Both the position numbers and the translations under genes were made by a program. DNA of 22,521 nt from Collinsella sp. (lineage in GTDB: Bacteria; Actinomycetota; Coriobacteriia; Coriobacteriales; Coriobacteriaceae), in contig JAHHSP010000009.1 in assembly GCA_020025115.1 (NCBI GenBank), forward strand, positions 1 to 22,521. The letters are read 5' to 3'. The notes beneath the pieces are model-generated. The model saw nothing but the letters and a program-made list of their open reading frames with translations. It did not search any database and was not told where the DNA came from. How positions within the stretch are numbered: the stretch's first letter is position 1; every line of letters begins with the position of its first letter. Positions 7,461 to 15,157 of this stretch are shown in pieces.

Positions 7461-7494
7461 TTCTCAGGTTCTTTTCAGCTTGCTCGGGTATTCT
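7461..7494 (+). promoter_or_regulatory. Candidate response-regulator-activated promoter (two heptamers plus -10)
   Basis: TTCTCAG (7461-7467) and TTTTCAG (7472-7478) are two heptamers with an 11-base period, the geometry recognised head to tail by OmpR/PhoB-type winged helices. TATTCT (7489-7494, five of six -10 bases) starts 10 bases beyond the second heptamer. No -35 consensus exists at the usual distance, so the repeats seem to replace it, as in activated promoters. Autoregulation by the adjacent response regulator is the simplest inference. Confidence 0.5.
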
Positions 7495-7554
7495 CTAGGC
7501 AGGGATTGGCAAACGCCTCGCGCGGTGGGGTGTGACGCCCAAGGGGGTGGTCCG

Positions 7555-8235
7555 ATGCGAGTGCTGATGATCGAGGACGCGACGCGTCTGGCGGAGGCGG
7601 TGGCGGAGATCTTGCGCAAAAGCGGTTACGGAGCCGATGTCGCACGTACCGGTGCAAGCGGTCTCGCCATGGCGCTTACGGGCGCTTACGACGTGGTTCT
7701 CCTCGATATCATGCTGCCCGATATGAGCGGTATGGACATCTTGCATGAGCTGCGGGAAGCGGGCAGTGCGGTTCCCGTCATCCTGCTCACCGCCCGTCAG
7801 GGCGTTGGGGACCGCGTGGCGGGGCTCGATGCCGGTGCGGACGACTATCTGCCCAAGCCGTTTCATGCAAGCGAGCTGCTTGCTCGCATCCGTGCCGTCG
7901 CGCGTCGCCCGGCGGCGTACCGGCCGGGCAATGCGATCGAGGCGTGCGGTCTTGAGCTCGACATGGGGGCGCTGTCGGTGAGAACCCGTGATGGCGCGGC
8001 GGTCATTGCGCTGACGCCCAAGGAGGCGCTGCTCCTCGAGGCGATCATGGGTCGTCCGGGAAGTCCCATTTCCAAAAGCGAACTGGCCGCGCGGCTTTGG
8101 GGGCCTCGTGCATCGTTGGTCGAGAATCGCGTCGAGGTTTTGGTGCATGCGTTGCGTGCCAAGCTTGAGCGACTGGGGCCGGCGGTGAGAATCGAGACCG
8201 TACGCGGTGTGGGGTATCGTCTGATGGGCGGGTAG
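7555..8235 (+). CDS. OmpR/PhoB-family response regulator
   Basis: A 226-residue DNA-binding response regulator. The receiver domain (about residues 1-118) has every functional residue: the acidic pair E7-D8, phospho-acceptor D51 (LLDIMLPDMSG), switch T79 (ILLTAR) and K101 (LPKPF). The winged-helix domain (about 128-226) shows LTPKEALLLEAIMGRPG, a recognition helix with VENRVEVLVHALRAKL and the end IETVRGVGYRLM. ATG 7555 follows AAGGGGGTGG. The kinase gene follows after 35 bases. The receiver is intact, which contrasts with the incomplete partner kinase. The target genes are unknown. Confidence 0.95.
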   Translation: MRVLMIEDATRLAEAVAEILRKSGYGADVARTGASGLAMALTGAYDVVLLDIMLPDMSGMDILHELREAGSAVPVILLTARQGVGDRVAGLDAGADDYLPKPFHASELLARIRAVARRPAAYRPGNAIEACGLELDMGALSVRTRDGAAVIALTPKEALLLEAIMGRPGSPISKSELAARLWGPRASLVENRVEVLVHALRAKLERLGPAVRIETVRGVGYRLMGG

Positions 8236-8270
8236 TCCTCAGGCGAAGGGACGATGTTGGGAGGAGATTC

Positions 8271-9362
8271 ATGGGTGGTATGGGCGACAATGGAGGGAAA
8301 GCCGGTCGACCTGCGGGAGGCGGCGATCTCAAGGCCTTGCGCAAGCGCCTTTGGCTGCGCTCGTCGGTTCTTGTCTGCAGCGTTCTCGTTCTCGCTCTGG
8401 CCGCCGCTTGGTTGGCCAGCGCGTTCTCGGCGCGCGATGCCAACAATGTCGCGCTGCAAAACGTGATGACGGACTCGCTGCGCAGGGGTGGCCTGTTGGA
8501 GGCCCATGAGGATGCAAGGCCCGATGTGCCCCAAGCGCTTGACAGCCTAGTCGAATCGTCGACAGGGGAAGCAGACGATCGGAAGCTCATCGTAACGGCG
8601 CCGGACACCTATTACTCGCTCTCCGGGCCGGTGCAGAGCCCGTTTTCCCTTGCAGAGTTCGAGGGCGGGTCCATGGCGTTTCTGGTTCCCCCTTACAATG
8701 TGGTGAGCGGTGGGGGCGGCTCTTCATACGGGTCGTTCAATTGGTGCGAATCCGCACTTGAGGAGCTGGTGGGCACCGCCCGGTCCAATCGGGCGGATGC
8801 GGGCAGACGTCCGGACCCACAGTACATCGAGATACAAGGGATGACGTGGAAGTGCGCGACGGAGATCATGGTGACGAACCCGCACTACCCCGCGGAAGGG
8901 GAGGGGGATCCCGCGGTTTCCGTGTACGGCGATGGGCGCCTCGAGGGGTATGAGGAGGACGGGTACTTGGCCGCGCGCGTGTACGCGTTTGTCGATATCA
9001 CATCGTCAGTCATATACCTGAAGCGCATGGGCATGTTCCTCGCGCTGATCGGTGCGGCGGGGTGCGCCCTGCTCGTCGCCGTATGTCGCAGGGTCATCGA
9101 TCGCGCACTCGTCCCGGTGGTGGAATCCCAGGTACGTCAGCGCGAGTTTCTCATCAAGGCATCACATGAGCTCAAGACGCCCATGGCATCCCTCTCTTCG
9201 AACCTCGACGCCCTGGTGGCGAATGGTGGGGAGACGGTTGCGAGTCAGGAGCGCTGGACGAAGAACATGCGCGAGGATATCGACGAGCTCGCGGGCCGTA
9301 CATGCAAGCTGCTTGATTTGGTGGCCGGCCCCGAGCCGGCATCGCATCGAGATGGTACGTAA
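8271..9362 (+). CDS. Membrane histidine kinase that lacks the ATPase (CA) domain
   Basis: A 363-residue sensor. It has a basic cytoplasmic start, membrane segment 1 at about residues 31-53, an outside domain of about 200 residues (54-253; acidic, glycine-rich and not recognised) and membrane segment 2 at about 254-274. The HisKA/DHp domain follows: H299 sits in FLIKASHELKTPMASL and the second DHp helix is about 322-352. The protein ends at residue 363 with SHRDGT. No N, G1 or G2 box follows, and the next 110 bases have no room for one before the opposing phosphatase gene. Usual members of this family are about 450 residues or more. There is no HAMP domain. GGGAGGAG precedes ATG 8271. It cannot bind ATP by itself. 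It may be a remnant, a phosphatase-only or ligand-controlled partner of the response regulator, or one half of a split kinase. Confidence 0.85.
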   Translation: MGGMGDNGGKAGRPAGGGDLKALRKRLWLRSSVLVCSVLVLALAAAWLASAFSARDANNVALQNVMTDSLRRGGLLEAHEDARPDVPQALDSLVESSTGEADDRKLIVTAPDTYYSLSGPVQSPFSLAEFEGGSMAFLVPPYNVVSGGGGSSYGSFNWCESALEELVGTARSNRADAGRRPDPQYIEIQGMTWKCATEIMVTNPHYPAEGEGDPAVSVYGDGRLEGYEEDGYLAARVYAFVDITSSVIYLKRMGMFLALIGAAGCALLVAVCRRVIDRALVPVVESQVRQREFLIKASHELKTPMASLSSNLDALVANGGETVASQERWTKNMREDIDELAGRTCKLLDLVAGPEPASHRDGT

Positions 9363-9392
9363 GTCACGAATGGGAGGCGAAGTTCGTGACTT
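9361..9392 (+). terminator. Perfect 10-bp inverted repeat at the end of the kinase gene
   Basis: AAGTCACGAA (9361-9370) overlaps the TAA stop and pairs perfectly with TTCGTGACTT (9383-9392), with a 12-base loop and no T run after it. It is probably a terminator or 3'-end stabiliser of the two-component operon. Confidence 0.5.
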
Positions 9393-9425
9393 CGGGTATG
9401 CTTCGGCGGACTGCGAGGCGGCGAC

Positions 9426-9460
9426 GAGCGGGGAGTGGCGGAGAACGCCCGTCCCCGCTC
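9426..9460. terminator. GC-rich hairpin between convergent genes
   Basis: GAGCGGGGA (9426-9434) pairs with TCCCCGCTC (9452-9460), and GGCG (9437-9440) pairs with CGCC (9446-9449) inside it. It sits just before the phosphatase stop on the opposite strand. It lacks a T run on both sides and may serve both convergent units. Confidence 0.5.
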
Positions 9461-9472
9461 GGGCCGCACCGT

Positions 9473-10285
9473 CTAGCGCTCGAGGCAGCGCTCGCGGAAG
9501 GACTCGATGTCCGCCTCGGTCACGCCGAGCGTGCCGGTGAGATAGCCCATGAAGCCGCCGAGCGGTTCGAGGGCACGCTCAATCGCCTCGAAATAGCAGA
9601 TTGAGGCGGGTGAATCCAACGTGAGGTCGATGGGGGCATAGAGGTTGGTGGCGAGGTAGTCGGCGAGGATGTCGTCGCGGCTCACGCCGAGCATGGTTTC
9701 GATGAGCGCCGAACCCATGCCACAACGGTCGCGTCCCACGTAGCAATGCCACAGAGCCGCGCCTTCCCCGACTTCGAGCACGGAGCGCACGAAGGAGCGG
9801 TAGCCGTCGATGCCCGTCTCGTCGATGAGCATGTGCGGGTAGAGCAGCGTCATGAACTCGACGGGGTCACCTTGGGCCATGGCCTCGAGCTTGTATTCGA
9901 ATGAACTCTTCTCATGTTCCTGCGTGACGCCCACCTGGCCGTCGGAAAAGATCTCGGCGTGCAGGTAGCGTGCGGCGGGAATGCGGTCCATGGGGTCGGG
10001 CAGTTCGGAGAGTTCGATGAGGTTGCGAAAGTCGACCACGAGGCGCAGGTCGTAGTCATCTCGCAGGCGGTCGATGTCGGCGTCGGTGCCAAAGCCGAGC
10101 GTGCCCGAGCGCAGCAGCAGGCCGGGCTTCACGCGGCGACCGTCAGCGCCCGCCATGCCACCCAGGTCGCGCGTGTTGGGGAGTTTGTCGAAGGCGATGC
10201 GGCCGTATCCGGGACGCGCCGGGTCGGCTGCGGGGGGCAGATCGACGTGAGGGGGGAGCTCGTCGCCCCAAAAGTTTCGAGCCAT
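9473..10285 (-). CDS. Tyrosine-protein phosphatase (CX5R type)
   Basis: A 270-residue cytoplasmic phosphatase of the Y_phosphatase3 kind (tyrosine or lipid phosphate substrates). Residues 37-43 NTRDLGG and 58-62 LRSGT are family hallmarks. The catalytic P-loop reads HCYVGRDRCG with C181 and R187, so the CX5R signature is intact although the common form is HCTAGKDRTG. D85 in VVDFRN and the helical cap about 123-160 also fit. ATG 10285 is chosen because AAAGG lies 7 bases upstream. The frame continues upstream to 10435, across the asnS promoter region, without conserved sequence. It has no signal peptide, so it would act inside the cell. The substrate is unknown. Confidence 0.88.
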   Translation of the reverse strand: MARNFWGDELPPHVDLPPAADPARPGYGRIAFDKLPNTRDLGGMAGADGRRVKPGLLLRSGTLGFGTDADIDRLRDDYDLRLVVDFRNLIELSELPDPMDRIPAARYLHAEIFSDGQVGVTQEHEKSSFEYKLEAMAQGDPVEFMTLLYPHMLIDETGIDGYRSFVRSVLEVGEGAALWHCYVGRDRCGMGSALIETMLGVSRDDILADYLATNLYAPIDLTLDSPASICYFEAIERALEPLGGFMGYLTGTLGVTEADIESFRERCLER

Positions 10286-10351
10286 CGTGTGACCTTTCTC
10301 GTCAGGTTTCCGATCACCATTCTGCCAGAGGGTCAGATGCGGCACACCTGC

Positions 10352-10406
10352 TAGAATGGACGATTGTGAGAAAAGCGCATCGTGCGCCGTCGCTTCGCGG
10401 CGCACG
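10352..10406 (+). promoter_or_regulatory. asnS -10 box and leader hairpin
   Basis: TAGAAT (10352-10357) is a good -10 box without a clear -35. In the inferred leader, CGTGCGCCG (10381-10389) pairs perfectly with CGGCGCACG (10398-10406) around an 8-base loop. The hairpin ends 4 bases before the AAAGGA ribosome site (10411-10416). No T-box specifier or antiterminator sequence is present. Confidence 0.45.
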
Positions 10407-10421
10407 CGGGAAAGGAATGGC

Positions 10422-11825
10422 ATGGATCGCACCAAGATCGCCCAGCTCTACGCCGACGCCGAGGCGCTCGGCGGAGCCACCGTGACCGTTGCCGGATGGG
10501 TCAAGTCCGTCCGCGACATGAAGAACTTCGGTTTCGTCACCCTGAACGACGGCAGCTGCTTCAAGGACCTGCAGGTCGTCATGAACCGCGAGGTTCTCGC
10601 CAACTACGACGAGATCGCGCACCAGAACGTCTCGGCCGCACTTGTGTGCACCGGCGAGCTCAAGCTCACCCCGGACGCCCCCCAACCCTTCGAGCTCGCC
10701 GCGACCAAAATCGTGGTCGAGGGCGTTTCCGCTCCGGATTACCCGCTGCAGAAGAAGCGCGCCACCGTGGAGTTCCTGCGCACCCAGCAGCATCTGCGTC
10801 CGCGCACCAACCTGTTCCGCGCGGTCTTCCGCGTGCGCTCCGTGGCGGCCGCCGCCATTCATCGCTTCTTCCAGGACCGCGGTTTTGTCTACGTGAACAC
10901 CCCCATCATCACCGCGAGCGACTGCGAGGGTGCCGGCGAGATGTTCCACGTCACCACCATCGACCCGGCCAACCCGCCGTTGGACGATAAGGGCAACGTG
11001 GACTTCAGCCAGGACTTCTTCGGCACCGCGGCCTCGCTCACCGTGTCCGGTCAGCTCAATGCCGAGAACTTTGCCATGGCTTTCGGCGATGTGTACACCT
11101 TCGGTCCCACCTTCCGTGCCGAGAACTCCAACACCACCCGGCATGCCGCCGAGTTTTGGATGATTGAGCCCGAGATCGCCTTCGCCGATCTGGCCGATGA
11201 CATGGACCTCGCCGAGGACATGCTCAAGTACGTCATCCGCGACGTCATGGATCGTTGCCCCGACGAGCTCGCCATGCTCAACAAGTTCGTGGACAAGGGT
11301 CTCATCGAGCGTCTCGCGCACGTGGCCAGCTCCGATTTCGCCCGTGTGACCTACACCGATGCCGTCAAGATCCTCGAGGACGCCGTCGCCGCCGGTCGCG
11401 AGTTCGATTATCCCGTGAGCTGGGGCATCGACCTTCAGACGGAGCACGAACGCTTCCTCACCGAGGAGCACTTCAAGTGCCCGACCTTCGTGACCGATTA
11501 CCCTGCCGAGATCAAGGCCTTTTACATGCGGCTGAACGACGACGGCAAGACCGTCGCCGCCGCGGACTGCCTGGTTCCCGGCATCGGCGAGATCATCGGC
11601 GGTTCCCAGCGCGAGGAGCGCCTCGAGGTGCTCGAGCGCCGCATTGCCGAGCTGGGCATGGACCCCGAGCAGTACAAGTACTATCTGGACCTGCGCCGTT
11701 ACGGCACGTGCAAGCACGCCGGCTTTGGCTTGGGCTTCGAGCGTCTGGTCATGTACCTCACGGGCGTGGGCAACATCCGCGACGTCCTGCCGCACCCGCG
11801 CACTGTTGGAAGCTGCGACTTCTAA
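10422..11825 (+). CDS. asnS: Asparaginyl-tRNA synthetase
   Basis: A 467-residue class IIb synthetase that charges tRNA-Asn, the usual length for bacterial AsnRS. The OB-fold anticodon domain (about residues 20-105) includes VTVAGWVKSVRDMKNFGFV. The catalytic core has GAGEMFHVTT, motif 2 (GPTFRAENSNTTRHAAEFW, about 226-244) and motif 3 (GFGLGFERLVMYLTG, about 438-452), followed by NIRDVLPHPR. The long core insert usual for AsnRS is present. ATG 10422 follows AAAGGA at 10411-10416. A strong hairpin follows the stop. Having AsnRS suggests direct charging of Asn, although the cell could also use amidotransferase routes. Confidence 0.97.
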   Translation: MDRTKIAQLYADAEALGGATVTVAGWVKSVRDMKNFGFVTLNDGSCFKDLQVVMNREVLANYDEIAHQNVSAALVCTGELKLTPDAPQPFELAATKIVVEGVSAPDYPLQKKRATVEFLRTQQHLRPRTNLFRAVFRVRSVAAAAIHRFFQDRGFVYVNTPIITASDCEGAGEMFHVTTIDPANPPLDDKGNVDFSQDFFGTAASLTVSGQLNAENFAMAFGDVYTFGPTFRAENSNTTRHAAEFWMIEPEIAFADLADDMDLAEDMLKYVIRDVMDRCPDELAMLNKFVDKGLIERLAHVASSDFARVTYTDAVKILEDAVAAGREFDYPVSWGIDLQTEHERFLTEEHFKCPTFVTDYPAEIKAFYMRLNDDGKTVAAADCLVPGIGEIIGGSQREERLEVLERRIAELGMDPEQYKYYLDLRRYGTCKHAGFGLGFERLVMYLTGVGNIRDVLPHPRTVGSCDF

Positions 11826-11849
11826 CATCTCCGCAAAGGAATGAGCGCA

Positions 11850-11887
11850 GATGAGGCCCGGGACGCGCAACGCCCCCGGGCCTCATC
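11850..11887 (+). terminator. Terminator-like hairpin after asnS, no U-tract
   Basis: GATGAGGCCCGGG (11850-11862) pairs perfectly over 13 bases with CCCGGGCCTCATC (11875-11887) around a 12-base loop. TCGATCGAGG follows instead of a T run. Confidence 0.7.
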
Positions 11888-11923
11888 TCGATCGAGGCAT
11901 TTGGACCGGAGCGGCTCGAGCTT

Positions 11924-12021
11924 GTTAACACGGCATTAACGTTTTAGCTCCCATGGCTCGGGCGGGCTAGTATATCTCTTGCATGCTTATGCGATGAATC
12001 GCCCCCGTTGCAGGGACGGGG
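11924..12021 (+). promoter_or_regulatory. Control region of the ABC importer operon
   Basis: The inverted repeat GTTAA-CACGGCA-TTAAC (11924-11940) lies upstream of a possible -10, TAGTAT (11968-11973); no good -35 is visible. In the probable leader, CCCCGT (12003-12008) pairs with ACGGGG (12016-12021). I found no T-box core or tryptophan-rich leader peptide, the controls known for related tryptophan importers in other Gram-positives, so a protein repressor at the inverted repeat is the simplest guess. Confidence 0.3.
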
Positions 12022-12050
12022 CCCGGAACAGCGAAATGGAGTTGATCGCC

Positions 12051-13052
12051 ATGCTGAGCATCTCGCGCAGGAACCTTATCACCCTCGGAGCGGGCTTTTT
12101 TATGGCTGGCGCTCTCTCCGGCTGTGGCGATGACCAAAAGGCCGCTTCCGGCGGAAATGCGGGCTCCAAGGGCTCCACTTACAAGATCGGCGTGTTGCAG
12201 CTCACCGAGCACGGCGCGCTCGACCTGACGAACGAGGGCTTCGTTGCGGCGCTCGATGAGTCCGGCATCTCCTACGAGATCGACCAGCAGAACGCGCAAA
12301 ACGACCAGTCCGCCTGTCAGACCATCGCGAGCAAGCTCGTGAACGACGGTGACGACTTGATCTTCGCCATCGCGACTCCGGCGGCCCAGGCGGCCGCGGG
12401 TGCCACGTCCGACATTCCGATCGTGGGCTCCGCCATCACCGATTACGCGGAGAGCGGCCTTGTGGCGTCCAACGAGGAACCGGGCGGCAACGTCACCGGC
12501 GCCTCCGACCTCACGCCCGTCGCGGACCAGATCGACCTGCTCCGCCGGCTTCTTCCCGAGGCGAAGCGCGTGGGCATCCTTTTCTGCTCGGCAGAGTCCA
12601 ACTCCGGCGTCCAGGTCGCCCTGGCCGAGGAAGTCCTGGATGACGCGGGCATCGAGCATGAGCGTTATGCCGTTTCCTCTTCCAATGAGATTCAGCAGAT
12701 GGTTGAATCCATGGTGGGCAAGGTCGATGCGATCTACGCCCCGACAGACAACACCATCGCAGCGGGCATGGCGACCGTATCCATGGTCGCAACCGAGAAC
12801 AAGCTGCCCGTGATCGTGGGATGCGACACTATGGTCGAGGATGGAGGGCTGGCGTCGTATAGCGTGAGCTATTACGACTTGGGTTATAAGGCGGGCGAGA
12901 TGGCCGTGAAGATCCTCACCGAGGACGCCGATCCCGCCGATATGCCCGTCGAGTACCTGTCGAGCAAGGAGTGCGAGCTCATCGTCAACCAGGCGACGGC
13001 CGATACCCTTGGAGTCGACATCTCGATGCTTGAGGATGCCCGTATCGTCTAA
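12051..13052 (+). CDS. TrpX-type ABC importer lipoprotein, copy 1
   Basis: A 333-residue substrate-binding lipoprotein of the COG2984/TrpX group, which in streptococci serves tryptophan uptake. The signal peptide has a twin-arginine-like SRRNLI and the lipobox LSGC (C25). The mature domain shows the family motifs YKIGVLQLTEHGALD, QQNAQNDQSACQTIASKLV, TPAAQA, VGSAITDY and PTDNTI. ATG 12051 is chosen because GGAG (12038-12041) lies 9 bases before it and it gives a clean signal peptide; ATG 12036 is possible. Copy 2 follows 98 bases after the stop. Tryptophan is the likely substrate by family, but related proteins may bind other ligands. Confidence 0.88.
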   Translation: MLSISRRNLITLGAGFFMAGALSGCGDDQKAASGGNAGSKGSTYKIGVLQLTEHGALDLTNEGFVAALDESGISYEIDQQNAQNDQSACQTIASKLVNDGDDLIFAIATPAAQAAAGATSDIPIVGSAITDYAESGLVASNEEPGGNVTGASDLTPVADQIDLLRRLLPEAKRVGILFCSAESNSGVQVALAEEVLDDAGIEHERYAVSSSNEIQQMVESMVGKVDAIYAPTDNTIAAGMATVSMVATENKLPVIVGCDTMVEDGGLASYSVSYYDLGYKAGEMAVKILTEDADPADMPVEYLSSKECELIVNQATADTLGVDISMLEDARIV

Positions 13053-13068
13053 TGTAGACATCGGGCAT
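13036..13068 (+). repeat. Hairpin at the end of binding-protein copy 1
   Basis: ATGCCCG (13036-13042) plus GTCTA (13047-13051) pairs with TAGAC (13055-13059) plus CGGGCAT (13062-13068), closing over the stop codon. It lacks a T run. It may protect the upstream message or reduce expression downstream, giving unequal amounts of the two binding proteins. Confidence 0.45.
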
Positions 13069-13150
13069 GGGGTTGCGCTCTTTCCGAGTGCATCGACCCC
13101 AGTTCCATATGCCATCCCATGTGCCTTGTGCACACGTTAGGAGAATCTCC

Positions 13151-14179
13151 ATGAACAACTTCATCTGCTCCCGCCGCTCTTTCTTCAAGGGGCTTGCAGG
13201 TTCGGCCGCCGTCGCCACCGTCGGCGGGCTCGGCCTTTCCGGTTGCGGCGGCGAGTCCGCCCCGGGTCCCGCCGCTGACGGCACCGACGCCGCTTTCAAG
13301 ATCGGCGTTCTGCAGCTCACTGAACATCCCGCGCTCGATGCGGCGAACAAGGGCTTCACCGCGGCCGTCGAGGAGGCGGGGATCGGTGCCGCCATCAGCC
13401 AGCAGAACGCGCAAAACGACCAGTCGGCCTGCCAGACCATCGCGAGCAAGCTCGTGAACGAGGGTTGTGATCTCATTTTGGCCATCGGGACGCCCGCGGC
13501 CCAGGCTGTGGCGGGCGCTACCGCGGACATTCCCGTGATCGGCACCGCCATCACCGATTTCGCCGCGTCCGGTCTGGTCGAGGACAACGATGCACCTGGC
13601 GGCAACGTCACCGGCACGTCGGATATGAATCCCGTCGTCGATCAGATCAAGCTGCTCGCTCGCTTGGCGCCGGATGCCAAGAAGGTCGGCCTGCTCTACT
13701 GCACGGCGGAGTCCAACTCCAAGCTGCAGATCGACCTGGCCGCTGAGGAGCTCGGAAAGCTCGGCATGGAGGGCGTCGAGTTCACCGCCTCAAGTTCTAA
13801 CGAGGTCCAGCAGGTGGCCGAGTCCATGGTGGGCAAGGTCGATGCGATCTACACCCCTACGGACAACACCATCGCCTCCGCCATGGCCACCATCGCCACC
13901 ATCGCCGCCGAGGCGGGCATTCCGACGGTTTGCGGCGAGGTCGCGCACGTCGAGGCCGGTGGCTTGGCGAGCTTGTCCATCAATTACGAGGAGCTCGGCC
14001 GACGCGCCGGCGAGATGGCCGTGAGGATCCTCACCGAGGGCGCCGACCCCGCCGGTATGCCGATCGAATCTATGGGCGCGGCCGAGTGCGACCTGGTCTA
14101 CAACGGTCAGACCGCAGAGGCCCTCGGGATCGATATGACTCCGCTTGCGGCTGACGGCGCAACGGATGTGACTGCGTAA
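13151..14179 (+). CDS. TrpX-type ABC importer lipoprotein, copy 2
   Basis: A 342-residue paralogue of the preceding gene. The signal peptide has SRRSFFKGLAG, a near-ideal Tat motif, and the lipobox LSGC (C32). The mature part has YKIGVLQ-type FKIGVLQLTEHPALD, QQNAQNDQSACQTIASKLV, IGTAITDF and PTDNTI. ATG 13151 is fixed by AGGAG at 13139-13143. Two stretches are almost identical in DNA to copy 1: 12284-12346 with 13399-13461 (2 differences in 63) and 12708-12737 with 13823-13852 (none in 30). The rest is clearly diverged. This suggests an old tandem duplication with strong constraint or gene conversion in the ligand site. The two copies may offer different ligand specificity to one permease. 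Confidence 0.9.
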   Translation: MNNFICSRRSFFKGLAGSAAVATVGGLGLSGCGGESAPGPAADGTDAAFKIGVLQLTEHPALDAANKGFTAAVEEAGIGAAISQQNAQNDQSACQTIASKLVNEGCDLILAIGTPAAQAVAGATADIPVIGTAITDFAASGLVEDNDAPGGNVTGTSDMNPVVDQIKLLARLAPDAKKVGLLYCTAESNSKLQIDLAAEELGKLGMEGVEFTASSSNEVQQVAESMVGKVDAIYTPTDNTIASAMATIATIAAEAGIPTVCGEVAHVEAGGLASLSINYEELGRRAGEMAVRILTEGADPAGMPIESMGAAECDLVYNGQTAEALGIDMTPLAADGATDVTA

Positions 14180-14236
14180 TCCGCGTGCGGGGCTCCCGCG
14201 CATTGCCTATGCGACACAACAGTAAGGAGGGACGAC

Positions 14237-15157
14237 ATGAGTGGAGCGCTTTTCGGCGCCGTTTCCCAGGGCATCCTGTGGGGCATCATGGTCCTTGGCG
14301 TGTACATCACGTATAAACTTCTCGACATCGCCGACCTCACCGTCGACGGCAGCTTCGCGCTCGGCGGCAGTGTGTGCGCGGTGCTCGTGGTGGCCGGCGT
14401 CGATCCGCTCATCGCGGTCGCGGCGGCGATGTTCGCCGGTGCGTTCGCCGGTGCCATCACGGGTTTCTTGCATACGGTGCTCGAGATCCCGGCGATCCTC
14501 GCGGGCATTCTCACCCAGATCGCCCTGTGGTCTGTCAACCTGCGCATCATGGGCAAGTCCAATACGCCCCTGCTGCAAAGCGATACGATCTTCTCGCGCA
14601 TGACCGAGCTGACGGGCCTGTCCTCGGCCGCCGCCTCCATCATCGTGGGCGCCATCGTGGCCGTTGCGATCATCGCCGTGCTGTACTGGTTCTTCGGCAC
14701 CGAGATCGGCAGTGCGCTGCGCGCAACTGGCAACAACGAGCACATGATCCGCGCCCTCGGCGTCTCCACCGCCAAGACCAAGATGATCGCTCTCATGCTG
14801 GCAAACGCGCTCGTGGGCCTCTCCGGCGGCCTCATCTGCCAGAGCCAGAAGTACGCCGATATCGGCATGGGCACCGGCGCCATCGTCATCGGCCTCGCCG
14901 CCATCGTCATCGGCGAGGTGCTCGGCCGTCTCACCCCCGGAAAGCTCACGGGATTCAAAAGCCGCTTGGTTTCCGCCGTCGCCGGTTCCGTGGTGTACTT
15001 CCTCATCCGCGCCATAGTGCTTCAGATGGGCATGGATGCCAACGATATGAAGCTGCTGTCTGCCGTCATCGTGGCGTTGGCGCTGTGCGTGCCGGTGGTG
15101 TGGGAGAAGTTCAAGCTGCGTGCGAGCTACTCGAAGGGCGGTGAGGCAGATGCTTAA
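14237..15157 (+). CDS. ABC importer permease, TrpY type
   Basis: A 306-residue inner-membrane permease of the COG4120 kind, related to the LivH/BPD_transp_2 fold. It has about 8-9 membrane segments; the start ILWGIMVLGVYITYKLLDIADLTVDGSFALGG is the family hallmark, and a conserved cytoplasmic loop reads IGSALRATGNNEHMIRALGVS. AAGGAGG (14224-14230) lies 6 bases before ATG 14237. Its last 8 bases overlap the ATPase gene. The usual pair of permease genes is absent, so the channel is presumably a homodimer. Confidence 0.92.
   Translation: MSGALFGAVSQGILWGIMVLGVYITYKLLDIADLTVDGSFALGGSVCAVLVVAGVDPLIAVAAAMFAGAFAGAITGFLHTVLEIPAILAGILTQIALWSVNLRIMGKSNTPLLQSDTIFSRMTELTGLSSAAASIIVGAIVAVAIIAVLYWFFGTEIGSALRATGNNEHMIRALGVSTAKTKMIALMLANALVGLSGGLICQSQKYADIGMGTGAIVIGLAAIVIGEVLGRLTPGKLTGFKSRLVSAVAGSVVYFLIRAIVLQMGMDANDMKLLSAVIVALALCVPVVWEKFKLRASYSKGGEADA

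Noticed and set aside
9363..9472. Possible remnant of the missing kinase ATPase domain
   Set aside because: All frames were read. Only two hairpins and no N, G1 or G2 box are present, and the adjacent coding belongs to the opposing phosphatase.
10314..11870. Long open frame (518 codons) antisense to asnS
   Set aside because: It has a repetitive G/V/H/L-rich translation without known motifs and covers a clear asnS. Such antisense frames are usual in high-GC DNA.
11888..12050. Tryptophan T-box or leader peptide before the TrpX-type genes
   Set aside because: No AGGGTGGNACCGCG-like core, no specifier loop and no tryptophan-rich short frame; the only short frame is MLMR.
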